A DNA stretch of 64,000 nucleotides from Candidatus Methanoperedens nitratireducens (GTDB taxonomy: Archaea; Halobacteriota; Methanosarcinia; Methanosarcinales; Methanoperedenaceae): positions 55,651-119,650 of the forward strand of contig NZ_JMIY01000008.1 in the NCBI RefSeq assembly GCF_000685155.1, in the 5' to 3' direction. Both the position numbers and the translations under genes were made by a program. Positions 42,386 to 51,108 of the stretch are shown one piece after another (within the stretch, counting starts at the first letter, position 1; each line of letters opens with the position of its first letter). The notes below the pieces were generated by a model. The model saw only the letters and a program-made list of their open reading frames with translations, made no database searches and was not told the DNA's origin.

Positions 42386-43033
42386 ATGAACATCCTGGGA
42401 AGCCCGGTCATTGGCGTGTTTGCGACATGCACAGACGGGCTTGCTTTTGTTCCGTATGATACTTCTGATGAAACTATAAGAGAGCTTGAAGAATCCCTTG
42501 GTGTGACGGCAGTCCCTTCTCTGGTTGGCGGAAGCACTATTGTAGGCTCATTGATGCGTGGAAACACAGCAGGTATTGTAGTTGCAGATTTTGTTCTCGA
42601 TGGAGAGCTAAGAAAGCTAAGAAAGCATACCAGAGCTGCAAGATTATCTGGAGAATTGAACGCTGCCGGGAACATCATACTTGCTAATGATACTGCAGCC
42701 CTGGTGCATCCTGACCTATCTGATAGATCAATCGGGATAATTAAACGAACTCTCGGAGTTGATGCCAGAAGAGGTACTATCGGGGGCTTAAAGACCGTGG
42801 GTATGGCTGCAATCGCCACGAACAGAGGGGTACTTGTGCATCCGAGAGCTACCACTTCTGAGATCGCGGTCGTGGAAGAACTGTTCAACTTACCTGTGGA
42901 TATCGGGACTATCAATTTTGGCTCGCCTCTTGTGGGCTCAGGACTTCTTGCGAACAGCAGGGGCTATGTGGCAGGAGAGGACACAACAGGGCCTGAACTT
43001 GCCAGGATTGAAGATACACTGGGTTATGTATAA
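42386..43033 (+). CDS. eif6: Translation initiation factor aIF6
   Basis: A 215-residue anti-association factor that binds the 50S subunit and keeps it from 30S. The five-fold pseudo-repeat is visible as recurring pieces such as PSLVGGSTIVGSLMRGN, LANDTAALVHPDLSD, ATNRGVLVHPRAT and GSPLVGSGLLANSRGYVAG. Start ATG 42386 is 45 bases after L31e. The LX (L18a) gene that often follows is absent. Confidence 0.96.
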   Translation: MNILGSPVIGVFATCTDGLAFVPYDTSDETIRELEESLGVTAVPSLVGGSTIVGSLMRGNTAGIVVADFVLDGELRKLRKHTRAARLSGELNAAGNIILANDTAALVHPDLSDRSIGIIKRTLGVDARRGTIGGLKTVGMAAIATNRGVLVHPRATTSEIAVVEELFNLPVDIGTINFGSPLVGSGLLANSRGYVAGEDTTGPELARIEDTLGYV

Positions 43034-43084
43034 TAATCTGATATAATTGAATATAAATTACGGAAATTTAAGAGATATATCCAC

Positions 43085-44098
43085 ATGAACTGTCCTACAT
43101 GCAGCGGAGACTGCGTACTCCCCGCTGAAAAAATACTGGATGAGATATTCCAGATGTACATGGCATGCAGCTCATGCCCGCCTGACCCTCAGTATGATAA
43201 GAGCGTTCCGCTTCATGAGACTATTGATAATAACACTGGCAGGTGCAGCAAATGCGGCAAAAGGCACCTTGATTCTGTAATCGGGAACGTCCTGACAGTA
43301 TTGAAACAAAAAGGGCTTTTTCCCGCTGATGCCGTACTAAAAGAGGTCGGAACTCCGCTTATCACATCTGGTTATCAGGTGCCCTATCCTCCGCGCCTGG
43401 GGGGCAAAAATCTTGTTCTTATAATGGACTCGGTTACAAAGGAACTGGCTGATATAATAATGGCCAGTGTTCCCGAGATAAAAGGAGTGATAAAGAGAAC
43501 CGGCCACCCATTAAAGAGTATAGGAATACTGGACACAGACAGCACGCCCCATACATATGAATTACTTTCGGGATGTGATACGCGGTGCGACGTGGTATCT
43601 TCAATATTCGGAGAACTGTGCATCTATAAGAACCAGTCCATGATACACATAGAATTCAATAACACCAAGATAAAAAAACTTGAAGAGCTGTACCTTAACG
43701 GAGAACTTGATAATACTGTAATAGTTGATGGTTTCTGCGGTCCGGGCACTCTCGGTCTTTTAAGCGTACTCGGAGGTGCAAGAAGGGTGATCCTTAATGA
43801 TGCCTGGCTTCCTGCGCTGCGTAACACCATTTTAAATATCAATGCTAACTCAGATATCCTTGGAGTAGAGATTGATTTTGAGTTGCCAGATTATGATAAA
43901 CCCATAGGGGATGAGCCTGTGCTCATGGCAAAAGCTAAAGGGCAGGCAGAGATCCTGGTATATCATGGTGATATCAGAAAACTTGGAAAAGCTGTTAAAG
44001 AATGCGACATCTGTTTGATCGATACTTTTCCATCCGTGAACCCGGCAGAGTACATAACACTGTGCAGGGATATTGCAAAAAAGGTCGTAGTAATCTAA
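43085..44098 (+). CDS. Cys-rich methyltransferase-like archaeal protein
   Basis: A 337-residue protein. The N-terminal 65 residues hold eight Cys: CPTCSGDC, CSSCPPDP and CSKCGKRH, likely zinc or Fe-S sites. The C-terminal half has a Rossmann-like pattern VIVDGFCGPGTLGLLSVLGGARRVILNDAW, a class I methyltransferase SAM motif I (D-x-F-C-G-x-G) with motif-II-like acidic turn, then YHGDIRKLGKAVKECDICLIDTFPSV. I take it as a methyltransferase of the Trm5-like kind or a relative that has lost activity. It seems conserved among methanogen relatives but I cannot name its substrate. Located 50 bases after aIF6, so a translation or RNA role is possible. Confidence 0.7.
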   Translation: MNCPTCSGDCVLPAEKILDEIFQMYMACSSCPPDPQYDKSVPLHETIDNNTGRCSKCGKRHLDSVIGNVLTVLKQKGLFPADAVLKEVGTPLITSGYQVPYPPRLGGKNLVLIMDSVTKELADIIMASVPEIKGVIKRTGHPLKSIGILDTDSTPHTYELLSGCDTRCDVVSSIFGELCIYKNQSMIHIEFNNTKIKKLEELYLNGELDNTVIVDGFCGPGTLGLLSVLGGARRVILNDAWLPALRNTILNINANSDILGVEIDFELPDYDKPIGDEPVLMAKAKGQAEILVYHGDIRKLGKAVKECDICLIDTFPSVNPAEYITLCRDIAKKVVVI

Positions 44099-45141
44099 TC
44101 CCTGCAGCATACATGGTTCAGGACTATGAGGCTGGTAGAATATTTTGCCTCATACTCATGGCCGTTCGCTTTAAGAAGTAATAAATAATAATCTCTTATC
44201 TTCTTTATTGCTTTTTCATTCTTATAATTGTGGTATATACTGATACTATCATCAAAGATCTCTATTCGATCTATAATTCTCAGGGACTCATGCGTCCTCT
44301 TTAACATCACTAAGAAATCTTGGTGTGGGATATTTAATATGTGTCTTTTTGATAGCGACTCGAATATCCTTATATCAAGAAGTGAATTGCAGGCAAGTAG
44401 ATCCTCGTAGTGATCTTTATACAGGGATACCATATTGTAGTTCACAGAACGATAAATTTCAAAAAAGCTCTTCCAGAAATCCTGTTTTGACATGAACTCG
44501 TCCATCGCCTCTTTTAGGTACCCGAAGTGTTCCCTTGCGACAAGCGGATATGTTCCTTTCTCCCTGACCTTTAAATCGATACGGATAGTACTTGCCCTCC
44601 TGTGAACAACATCGATATCAAGACCTTTATTATAGACAAGGAACATTACCACAAGTTGAGCCAGGAAATCACGATAATATTCATTATCGCCTGATACTGC
44701 AACAGTTGCAGTTGCAGGGTTAATGTTGTCCATGCTGAATATAGATATTTTACAGTCCCAGCCCGATTCATTGCTGATCTCATTGATATGTTTATCCAGG
44801 TCTGATATCGTCTTGATCTGTAATGGATCAAGCAGCTCATCAAGTATTTCCTTGTCCAGCGGTATGCCTTTTGTCCATTTGATCATCCATATGAAGATCG
44901 GACTGCTAAGCATCACATTTTTCCCGGATTCTATAGATTTCTCCCTTGCTGTCAATTCCCTTTTATCCGCGGTAATACTTGATATTGCTTTTTCGATAGT
45001 GCCATAGCGGTGAAGTGCAGCTTCCGTGACATCTATAGCGTCTCGAATTGCTGCGCTCAGGTTATCATTGTGCTTTTTGGTTAGCGGCTCAAGTTTCTTA
45101 AGATGGCTATTTTCTAGTGATATGTTCTTTCTAACAACCAT
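44095..45141 (-). CDS. RHH-type regulator with large C-terminal domain
   Basis: A 348-residue protein. The N-terminus, VVRKNISLENSHLKKLEPLTKKHNDNLSAAIRDAIDV, fits a ribbon-helix-helix DNA-binding fold. The remaining 300 residues are of unknown type, rich in helices, with no membrane segment. Similar RHH proteins with long tails occur in Methanosarcina-like archaea. A palindrome, CACTAA-G-TTAGTG, between its TATA box and start probably is its own operator (45155-45167). Overlaps the methyltransferase-like gene at the 3' ends by 4 bases (convergent). Confidence 0.72.
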   Translation of the reverse strand: MVVRKNISLENSHLKKLEPLTKKHNDNLSAAIRDAIDVTEAALHRYGTIEKAISSITADKRELTAREKSIESGKNVMLSSPIFIWMIKWTKGIPLDKEILDELLDPLQIKTISDLDKHINEISNESGWDCKISIFSMDNINPATATVAVSGDNEYYRDFLAQLVVMFLVYNKGLDIDVVHRRASTIRIDLKVREKGTYPLVAREHFGYLKEAMDEFMSKQDFWKSFFEIYRSVNYNMVSLYKDHYEDLLACNSLLDIRIFESLSKRHILNIPHQDFLVMLKRTHESLRIIDRIEIFDDSISIYHNYKNEKAIKKIRDYYLLLLKANGHEYEAKYSTSLIVLNHVCCRD

Positions 45142-45154
45142 ACTATTAGGGTAT

Positions 45155-45178
45155 CACTAAGTTAGTGTCTTATAAATC
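45155..45178 (-). promoter_or_regulatory. Promoter with palindromic operator of the RHH gene
   Basis: A 6-1-6 perfect palindrome, cactaa-g-ttagtg, is at 45155-45167, 14 bases upstream of the start codon. A TATA-like TTTATAAG (plus-strand cttataaatc, 45169-45178) adjoins it. A dimer bound to it would overlap the transcript start, consistent with autoregulation. Confidence 0.6.
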
Positions 45179-45774
45179 TTTTCACATTTAGATGCTATTC
45201 TATTATATGGTATCTACGGCATCCTGAACCGCCTTGTTCAGATACCCATGTACGTCTGGCCATAAATCCTGTCCTTTCTCAGATAGTTATTCTCCCGCTA
45301 TTTATATTATTAACTACTATTTCCTACTGTAGTGTCACTGAATTAATACCAGGTGCATTATCTCTAATTTAATGCAGCAGGATGTTAATTCAGTATTACT
45401 TTATTCACAACTGAATATTTATCCGTGCTACTATTATGTATAGAATGATGATGGTGAATAGGTAGAGATAAAGTGAGATGGCAGGTTGGGGGGTGGATCA
45501 TCATTGTCAATGATCGTGCAGGTTGGGGGGTGGGTTTACTGTTTTATGTACCTGTGAGCTACTATTTTATAACGTGGGGTCAGGGGGTAGAGAAGATAAC
45601 CCTACATGTAGTGTGGTAGTTCACATTATCTGCACCGTAAACAGCGATTATTCAGTCGTTGATAACTATATTAGCTTTTGAGATAATATAACCTTCAGCC
45701 TGGAGAATACGATAATGAGAACCATAACTCCATGCTTGAAGGTAAAAACAACGAAACTGGATTGATACAGAACA
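45179..45774. other. Long upstream region of purL
   Basis: About 600 bases without a gene. Up to 45470 it is AT-rich with no clear frame. It holds the G-rich direct repeats and palindrome at 45481-45533 and a further G-rich run (gtggggtcagggggtag) near 45572. Probably the control region for purL. I see no tRNA or stable structured RNA that I could name. Confidence 0.4.
45481..45533. repeat. G-rich direct repeats around a palindrome
   Basis: gcaggttggggggtgg occurs at 45481-45496 and again at 45518-45533, identical over 16 bases and 37 bases apart. Between them is atcattg-t-caatgat (45500-45514), a perfect 7-1-7 palindrome. The unit is upstream of purL by about 240 bases. The G-runs do not make a canonical four-run quadruplex within one copy. 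Confidence 0.6.
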
Positions 45775-48705
45775 ATGGTCAGCAGAATCGAAGTCTGTTT
45801 TAAAAAAGGAATGAGAGATGCACTCGGCGAGGGCATAAAAAAAAGAATAATCGAAGACCTGCATATAGAAGTGGAATCTATCAAAACAATTGATATCTAC
45901 ACATTTGATGCAGATCTCTTGCATGAGCAGATAAGACTTCTGGGGGAGGAGGTGTTTGCCGATCCCGTAATACAGATCTATTCAGACCGTCCTCTTGCAG
46001 ATGATTTCTCATGGTTGATAGAGGTAGGATTTAAGCCTGGCGTTACGGATAATGTCGGTGCAACTGCAAAAAAAGCATCTGAGGATGTACTTAAAACCAG
46101 GCTAAAAGGAGTATATTTTTCAAGACAGTATCTTATCAAAGGGGACATTACAGAAGAGGAGACAAGGCAGATAGCAGGCGGTCTCCTTGCTAACAGTCTC
46201 ATCGAGAGGTGGAAGATTACCAGCACAAGGGACTGGGATAAAGAAAAAGGTATACATCTTCCGCTTCCTGCTATCGGGGGAGAACATGTCCCCTCAGTCC
46301 TGACACTGGATTTGAATGTAAGTGATGGCGAATTAAAAGAAATAAGCAGGCAAAGGCTTCTTGCCCTGGATCTCTCTGAGATGAGAGCGATCCGTGGATA
46401 TTTTGATAATGCTGATGTGAGAGCCATAAGGGAAGAACTTGGTCTTTTCCTGCCGACCGATGTGGAGATAGAAGTACTTGCCCAGACATGGTCTGAGCAC
46501 TGCAAGCACAAGATATTCAACAGCCAGATAACATATACAGATGAAAACGGAACAAAAATTATTAACTCTCTTTTTAATACCTTTATAAAGCGGGCAACCC
46601 TGGAGATCAACAGACCATGGCTTGTCTCTGTTTTTACAGATAATGCAGGAGTGATCAGGTTCAATGATGACTACAACCTTGTGATGAAGGTTGAGACACA
46701 CAATACGCCATCAGCCCTCGACCCTTACGGCGGCGCGATCACAGGTATAGTGGGTGTTAACCGCGATCCTCTCGGCACAGGTATGGGGGCAAGGCTGATC
46801 TTTAATACGGATGTTTTCTGCTTTGCCTCGCCGTTCTATAATGAGAGGCTTCCCCAGCGCCTTCTTCACCCCAAGAGGATATTTGAAGGCGTAAGACGTG
46901 GCGTTGAGCACGGCGGCAATAAGAGCGGAATCCCTACAGTGAACGGCTGTATCGTCTTTGATGATCGGTATCTTGGTAAACCTCTGGTATATTGCGGCAC
47001 GGGCGGGATAATGCCGTCTGTAATTAATGGAAAGCCCTCCCATATTAAAGAGATCCACCCTGGCGACCTTATTGTTATGGTGGGAGGGCGTATCGGGAAA
47101 GATGGCATACATGGTGCTACTTTCTCATCTCTGGAATTAGATGAGGATTCCCCCGTAACCGCAGTCCAGATAGGAGACCCGATAACCCAGAAGAAGATGC
47201 TTGATTTTCTGCTTGAGGCAAGGGATATGGGGCTATATAATGCCATCACTGATAACGGCGCAGGAGGATTATCTTCATCAGTCGGGGAGATGGCGCAGCT
47301 ATCGGGAGGCTGTCTAATAAACCTTGAGAGATGTCCCTTAAAATACGCAGGTCTTGATCCATGGGAGATACTGCTCTCAGAGTCACAGGAGAGGATGACG
47401 CTTGCTGTTTCCCATGAGAGAATAGATGAATTACTGAACCTTGCAAAAACCAGGGATGTAGAGGCAACGGTTATCGGAACCTTCACCGATAGCGGAAAAT
47501 TTCATGCAATATACGGAGATAAGAGTGTAGCTTACCTTGATATGGATTTCATGCACAGGGGTCTTCCCACTATGAAACTTAATGCACGGTGGGAGACCAG
47601 GAGGTTTGAGAAGCCAGTTCCTGGAGATGTAGACTTGACTGCTGCACTTAAGACGCTTCTTTCGCGTCTGAATATCTGTTCAAAGGAGTATGTGATCCGG
47701 CAGTACGATCATGAGGTACAGGCAGGCTCAGTGATAAAACCACTTACAGGAGATGGGCCAAGTGATGCCGCGGTTATCAGGCCTCTGCTTGAGAGCATGG
47801 AAGGCGTTGTAGTTGCCAACGGTATCTGTCCGAGATACGGGGATGTCGATACATACCATATGACCGCATGTGCTATCGATGAGGCTATCCGCAACCATGT
47901 ATCAGTGGGCGGCTCTTTAGATCATGTGGCAGGTCTTGATAACTTCTGCTGGTGCGATCCTGTTAAATCAGACAGGACCCCTGATGGAGAGTATAAACTT
48001 GCCCAGCTTGTGAGGGCGAACATGGCGCTGTATGATTATACAACAGCCTTCGGTGTACCATGCATATCTGGAAAGGACAGCATGAAGAACGATTACCAGA
48101 TAGGAGGCAGGAAGATCTCAATCCCTCCAACTGTACTTTTCTCGACCATCGGAAAAATAGAGGATGTCAGGAAAGCCGTGACCATGGATGTCAAAAGACC
48201 TGATGACAGGGTTTACGTCCTCGGTATGACGAAGGATGAACTTGGAGGCTCAGAGTACTTTGCCTCGCTTGGATTTATCGGGAACGACGTGCCGAAGGTG
48301 GATGCTGTGTCGGCAAAAAGGCTCTATACAGCTCTTGAGAGAGCCATCCATGAGGGCACTGTAGCCTCATGCCATGATTGCTCAGATGGTGGCCTGGGTG
48401 TGGCACTGGCTGAGAGCGCATTTTCAGGAAATTCAGGCATGACTGTTGAATTGACAAAGGTGCCTGCCGAGAACATAAAGCGCGCAGATACTGCACTGTT
48501 CTCAGAGTCCCAGAGTCGCTTCGTGGTGACAGTGTCGCCAGATAAGGTAGGAAGATTCGAGGAGATCATGGAAGGGAATGTATTTGCGGATATCGGCGTG
48601 GTTACATGGCAGCAGAATTTTACGATAATGGACGGTGAGAAAGTGATCCTGAGCGCGGGGATCGATGAGCTCAAGGAAGCGTGGCAGAAGACGCTGCGGT
48701 GGTAA
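45775..48705 (+). CDS. purL: Phosphoribosylformylglycinamidine synthase, PurS-PurL fusion
   Basis: A 976-residue FGAM synthase, step four of purine synthesis: FGAR + Gln + ATP to FGAM. Residues 1-165 are two PurS-like ferredoxin-fold halves (MVSRIEVCFKKGMRDALGEG; SWLIEVGFKPGVTDNVGATA). The linker and catalytic domain follow: EVLAQTWSEHCKHKIF with the catalytic His, VMKVETHNTPSALDPYGGAITGIVGVNRD, and DGGLGVALAESAFSG. No C-terminal glutaminase is fused, so PurQ must be separate. This 980-residue layout differs from the usual 715-residue archaeal PurL with separate PurS and resembles the form of some deltaproteobacteria, suggesting transfer. Confidence 0.93.
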   Translation: MVSRIEVCFKKGMRDALGEGIKKRIIEDLHIEVESIKTIDIYTFDADLLHEQIRLLGEEVFADPVIQIYSDRPLADDFSWLIEVGFKPGVTDNVGATAKKASEDVLKTRLKGVYFSRQYLIKGDITEEETRQIAGGLLANSLIERWKITSTRDWDKEKGIHLPLPAIGGEHVPSVLTLDLNVSDGELKEISRQRLLALDLSEMRAIRGYFDNADVRAIREELGLFLPTDVEIEVLAQTWSEHCKHKIFNSQITYTDENGTKIINSLFNTFIKRATLEINRPWLVSVFTDNAGVIRFNDDYNLVMKVETHNTPSALDPYGGAITGIVGVNRDPLGTGMGARLIFNTDVFCFASPFYNERLPQRLLHPKRIFEGVRRGVEHGGNKSGIPTVNGCIVFDDRYLGKPLVYCGTGGIMPSVINGKPSHIKEIHPGDLIVMVGGRIGKDGIHGATFSSLELDEDSPVTAVQIGDPITQKKMLDFLLEARDMGLYNAITDNGAGGLSSSVGEMAQLSGGCLINLERCPLKYAGLDPWEILLSESQERMTLAVSHERIDELLNLAKTRDVEATVIGTFTDSGKFHAIYGDKSVAYLDMDFMHRGLPTMKLNARWETRRFEKPVPGDVDLTAALKTLLSRLNICSKEYVIRQYDHEVQAGSVIKPLTGDGPSDAAVIRPLLESMEGVVVANGICPRYGDVDTYHMTACAIDEAIRNHVSVGGSLDHVAGLDNFCWCDPVKSDRTPDGEYKLAQLVRANMALYDYTTAFGVPCISGKDSMKNDYQIGGRKISIPPTVLFSTIGKIEDVRKAVTMDVKRPDDRVYVLGMTKDELGGSEYFASLGFIGNDVPKVDAVSAKRLYTALERAIHEGTVASCHDCSDGGLGVALAESAFSGNSGMTVELTKVPAENIKRADTALFSESQSRFVVTVSPDKVGRFEEIMEGNVFADIGVVTWQQNFTIMDGEKVILSAGIDELKEAWQKTLRW

Positions 48706-48778
48706 GGGTGGTAATTTTTCAATAAACTATTCTCTATCTATATTAGAGATAGTGAGCTATAAATAAGACTACATAGTA

Positions 48779-49000
48779 ATGAGCATAATTGTGATTACGA
48801 TATATCTTGATATGATACTGGAGTTACTTGAAGATTCCAGGTGGCATAATGTTAATGAGATTAAAAAGGAGATTATCCTGCCGCCACATACCTTAGATGA
48901 AATCCTCTACTTCCTGCATGAGCAGGCATTCATTGATAAAGAGCATGATGAGCTAAGAATAGCACCCCTGGGATTAAGACTGCTGGAGCTTCCATATTAG
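48779..49000 (+). CDS. Small winged-helix protein
   Basis: A 73-residue protein with one winged helix: ILELLEDSRWHNVNEIKKEI as first helices, PPHTLDEILYFLHEQAF as recognition helix, and DELRIAPLGLRLLELP as wing. The first 11 residues may not be translated (a second ATG at codon 12 is an alternative). Such proteins are plentiful in methanogen relatives and usually regulate nearby genes. Convergent with the PEF-CTERM gene. Confidence 0.72.
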   Translation: MSIIVITIYLDMILELLEDSRWHNVNEIKKEIILPPHTLDEILYFLHEQAFIDKEHDELRIAPLGLRLLELPY

Positions 49001-49007
49001 CTTCGGA

Positions 49008-49373
49008 TCATTCCTCTATTATTCTATTATATATAATGAATATTATTCCTAATGCTGCTGCTACTGGAAGGGCGATGGTTGGGAATTCTGGTATTATATA
49101 AGTGGTGTCAGGATCCATGGCGCCCTCATCTTGAGCAACAATCGATCTCTGGTTACCTGAGGAGCCCTGGTCTGTTATGGTCAGGTTATATGATGTAGAA
49201 GGTGATAAGTTGGGGCCTTCTGTATAAATTTTGGTGTCAACATCAAAATAGTCATCTCTATGCTCAGTACTATTGTCTATCAATACAGCCTCTGTATCTG
49301 CTGTCGCCACAACCCCTGTCATTGCCATCATCTCTGCAAGAAATACAGTGATTGCTATTATTTTATTCTTAAT
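49008..49373 (-). CDS. PEF-CTERM surface protein
   Basis: The C-terminus is IPEFPTIALPVAAALGIIFIIYNRI: the P-E-F motif, a membrane helix and a basic end define the PEF-CTERM sorting signal handled by archaeosortase. The N-terminal part, KNKIIAITVFLAEMMAMTGVVATA, is a signal peptide. The mature part, about 75 residues, is acidic and Ser/Thr/Asn-rich with an N-S-T glycosylation-like site. The start is unusual: a GGAGGAG site (plus-strand 49380-49386) stands 6 bases before ATT at 49371-49373, and no ATG, GTG or TTG lies upstream before two stops; using the first ATG (49331) would cut the signal peptide in half. Confidence 0.78.
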   Translation of the reverse strand: MKNKIIAITVFLAEMMAMTGVVATADTEAVLIDNSTEHRDDYFDVDTKIYTEGPNLSPSTSYNLTITDQGSSGNQRSIVAQDEGAMDPDTTYIIPEFPTIALPVAAALGIIFIIYNRIIEE

Positions 49374-49543
49374 CTTTAACTCCTCCAGTATTTATTACTA
49401 CTATAGTTAATCAACATAAGCCTATAAGTAACTTCACGGAGTGGGACTATATGCTAAAGACACATAGGAATTATAGATGCATGAAAGTATTAATAAGAAA
49501 TAAGTCGTAAGTGATACCTCAAATAAGAACGATTGATGAGATA
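49374..49543. other. Divergent control region
   Basis: Holds the ribosome site and promoter of the PEF-CTERM gene and the promoter of serS. AT-rich; no separate gene seen. Confidence 0.3.
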
Positions 49544-51052
49544 ATGGAACCTTACTTTCACCTCAAAGGCGCTTTCAAAACAAGCGCAGATGTATCCGCA
49601 GCATGCGCAGACATAGAGAGATTCATCGAAGAAGCAAAAGCGACCATCCTGCAAAAAGGTGTCCCGGCAGGAAGAGGCGCCAGGATCATAGGCTGGGATA
49701 TCAAGGATAACAGCATATTTTTTGATATTGAATCTGATAGGTACCTGCGCGCCCACGATGCATTTATACGCCTCAGAAAACCGCTTGCAGGAGTGCTTGG
49801 TAAGAAATACAGGATCGGGATAAGAGGCATGGAAATAGAGGAGTTCATTGTTAAGTTACCTTCTGAGCAGGCACTGCGCCAGCACAAAATACCTTATGTC
49901 AGGGAAATAGATTTTAAAGATGGTATGATTACGCTCACACTCGATGTCGGGGAAGCAGAACTTGAGAAGAAGATCCCTGACAGGATAATCTCACTCATAG
50001 AGGATAAGATAGCTGCGCAGAGCTTTGGCGGAAAAGCTGAACACTGGAGCCTTCTATGGGAGAGCCCTAAAAAAGAGATGAAATTCAAGGGCGACCCGAC
50101 CATTGAGGCCGAGAGGCGCGGCTGGATAAAGCATGGCGTAGGCAGGGGTCAGTGGATACACGGGCCGCAGATGACACAGATCTTCAGGACGTTTGAGCAG
50201 ATCGTGCTTGAGGAGATAATCAGGCCACTTGGCTATATTGAGATGATATTCCCGAAGCTTGTTCCCTGGGAAGTATGGAAGCGCTCAGGTCATGCAAAGG
50301 GAATATACCCTGAGATATACTATGTCTGTCCCCCGAAGACAAGGGACCCGGCGTTCTGGGAGGAGGTTATGGACTACTACAAGGTCACTCTTGAAGTACC
50401 TCTTAACCTCATCTGGGAGAAAATCGATAAACCTCTTGGCGGTATGGCCTATGCCCAGTGCCCATCGTTCTGGCCATTCCTGCAGGGAAAGATTATTGCT
50501 GATGATTCTCTCCCCATCAAGGTATTTGACCGCTCAGGCACATCCCACAGGTACGAGAGCGGCGGCATACACGGCATGGAAAGGGTGGATGAGTTCCACA
50601 GGATAGAACTTGTTTTCATCGGTACGCCTGAGCAGGTCCTTTCCCACTCAAAGGATATGCAGGAGTGCTACAAGCATGTATTCAACGATATCCTTGATCT
50701 TGAGTGGAGGATGGCATGGGTTACACCGTGGTTCATGGCGCAGGAGGGGATGATCGGGCTTGCAGGGAGAGATGATGTTGGAACAATTGATTTTGAGGCA
50801 CCGCTGCCCTACAGGGGCAAGGATGGGGAGTGGCTTGAGTTCCAGAACCTGAGCGTGAATGGCGATAAGTATCCCAGGGGCTTTAATGTGAAATCGCAGT
50901 CCGCAGAGGATGTGTGGAGCGGATGCTCTGGTATCGGTCTTGAGAGGTGGGCAAGCGTATTCCTTGCACAGAAGGGGTTTGAGCCTGAGGACTGGCCGGA
51001 TAAGTTCAGGGATAAAATCGGAGAGATACCCAGGGGAATCAGGTTTATGTGA
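49544..51052 (+). CDS. serS: Seryl-tRNA synthetase, methanogen type
   Basis: A 502-residue class II synthetase of the rare kind found in methanogens and relatives, attaching serine to tRNA-Ser and tRNA-Sec precursors. The N-terminal tRNA-binding domain starts [19 protein letters not shown]; the catalytic core has [24 protein letters not shown] (motif 1), [28 protein letters not shown] (motif 2) and [17 protein letters not shown] (motif 3). ATG 49544 is preferred to GTG 49511 because it gives the family N-terminus and the 502-residue length of the Methanosarcina enzyme. Zinc ligands include the Cys in YAQCPSFW and WSGCSGIG. Confidence 0.96.
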   Translation: MEPYFHLKGAFKTSADVSAACADIERFIEEAKATILQKGVPAGRGARIIGWDIKDNSIFFDIESDRYLRAHDAFIRLRKPLAGVLGKKYRIGIRGMEIEEFIVKLPSEQALRQHKIPYVREIDFKDGMITLTLDVGEAELEKKIPDRIISLIEDKIAAQSFGGKAEHWSLLWESPKKEMKFKGDPTIEAERRGWIKHGVGRGQWIHGPQMTQIFRTFEQIVLEEIIRPLGYIEMIFPKLVPWEVWKRSGHAKGIYPEIYYVCPPKTRDPAFWEEVMDYYKVTLEVPLNLIWEKIDKPLGGMAYAQCPSFWPFLQGKIIADDSLPIKVFDRSGTSHRYESGGIHGMERVDEFHRIELVFIGTPEQVLSHSKDMQECYKHVFNDILDLEWRMAWVTPWFMAQEGMIGLAGRDDVGTIDFEAPLPYRGKDGEWLEFQNLSVNGDKYPRGFNVKSQSAEDVWSGCSGIGLERWASVFLAQKGFEPEDWPDKFRDKIGEIPRGIRFM

Positions 51053-51108
51053 TGACACAAAAACCTTAAAATAGCATCGCCTACAACTCTATAGCAGGGT
51101 GAGGTACC

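Noticed and set aside
45481-45540. Canonical G-quadruplex
   Set aside because: A single copy lacks four separate runs of three or more G with short loops; only a weak or two-copy form is possible.
45978-46664. Long open frame on the minus strand inside purL
   Set aside because: It is the antisense of strongly conserved PurL sequence and is Ser-rich, as antisense frames of such genes are.
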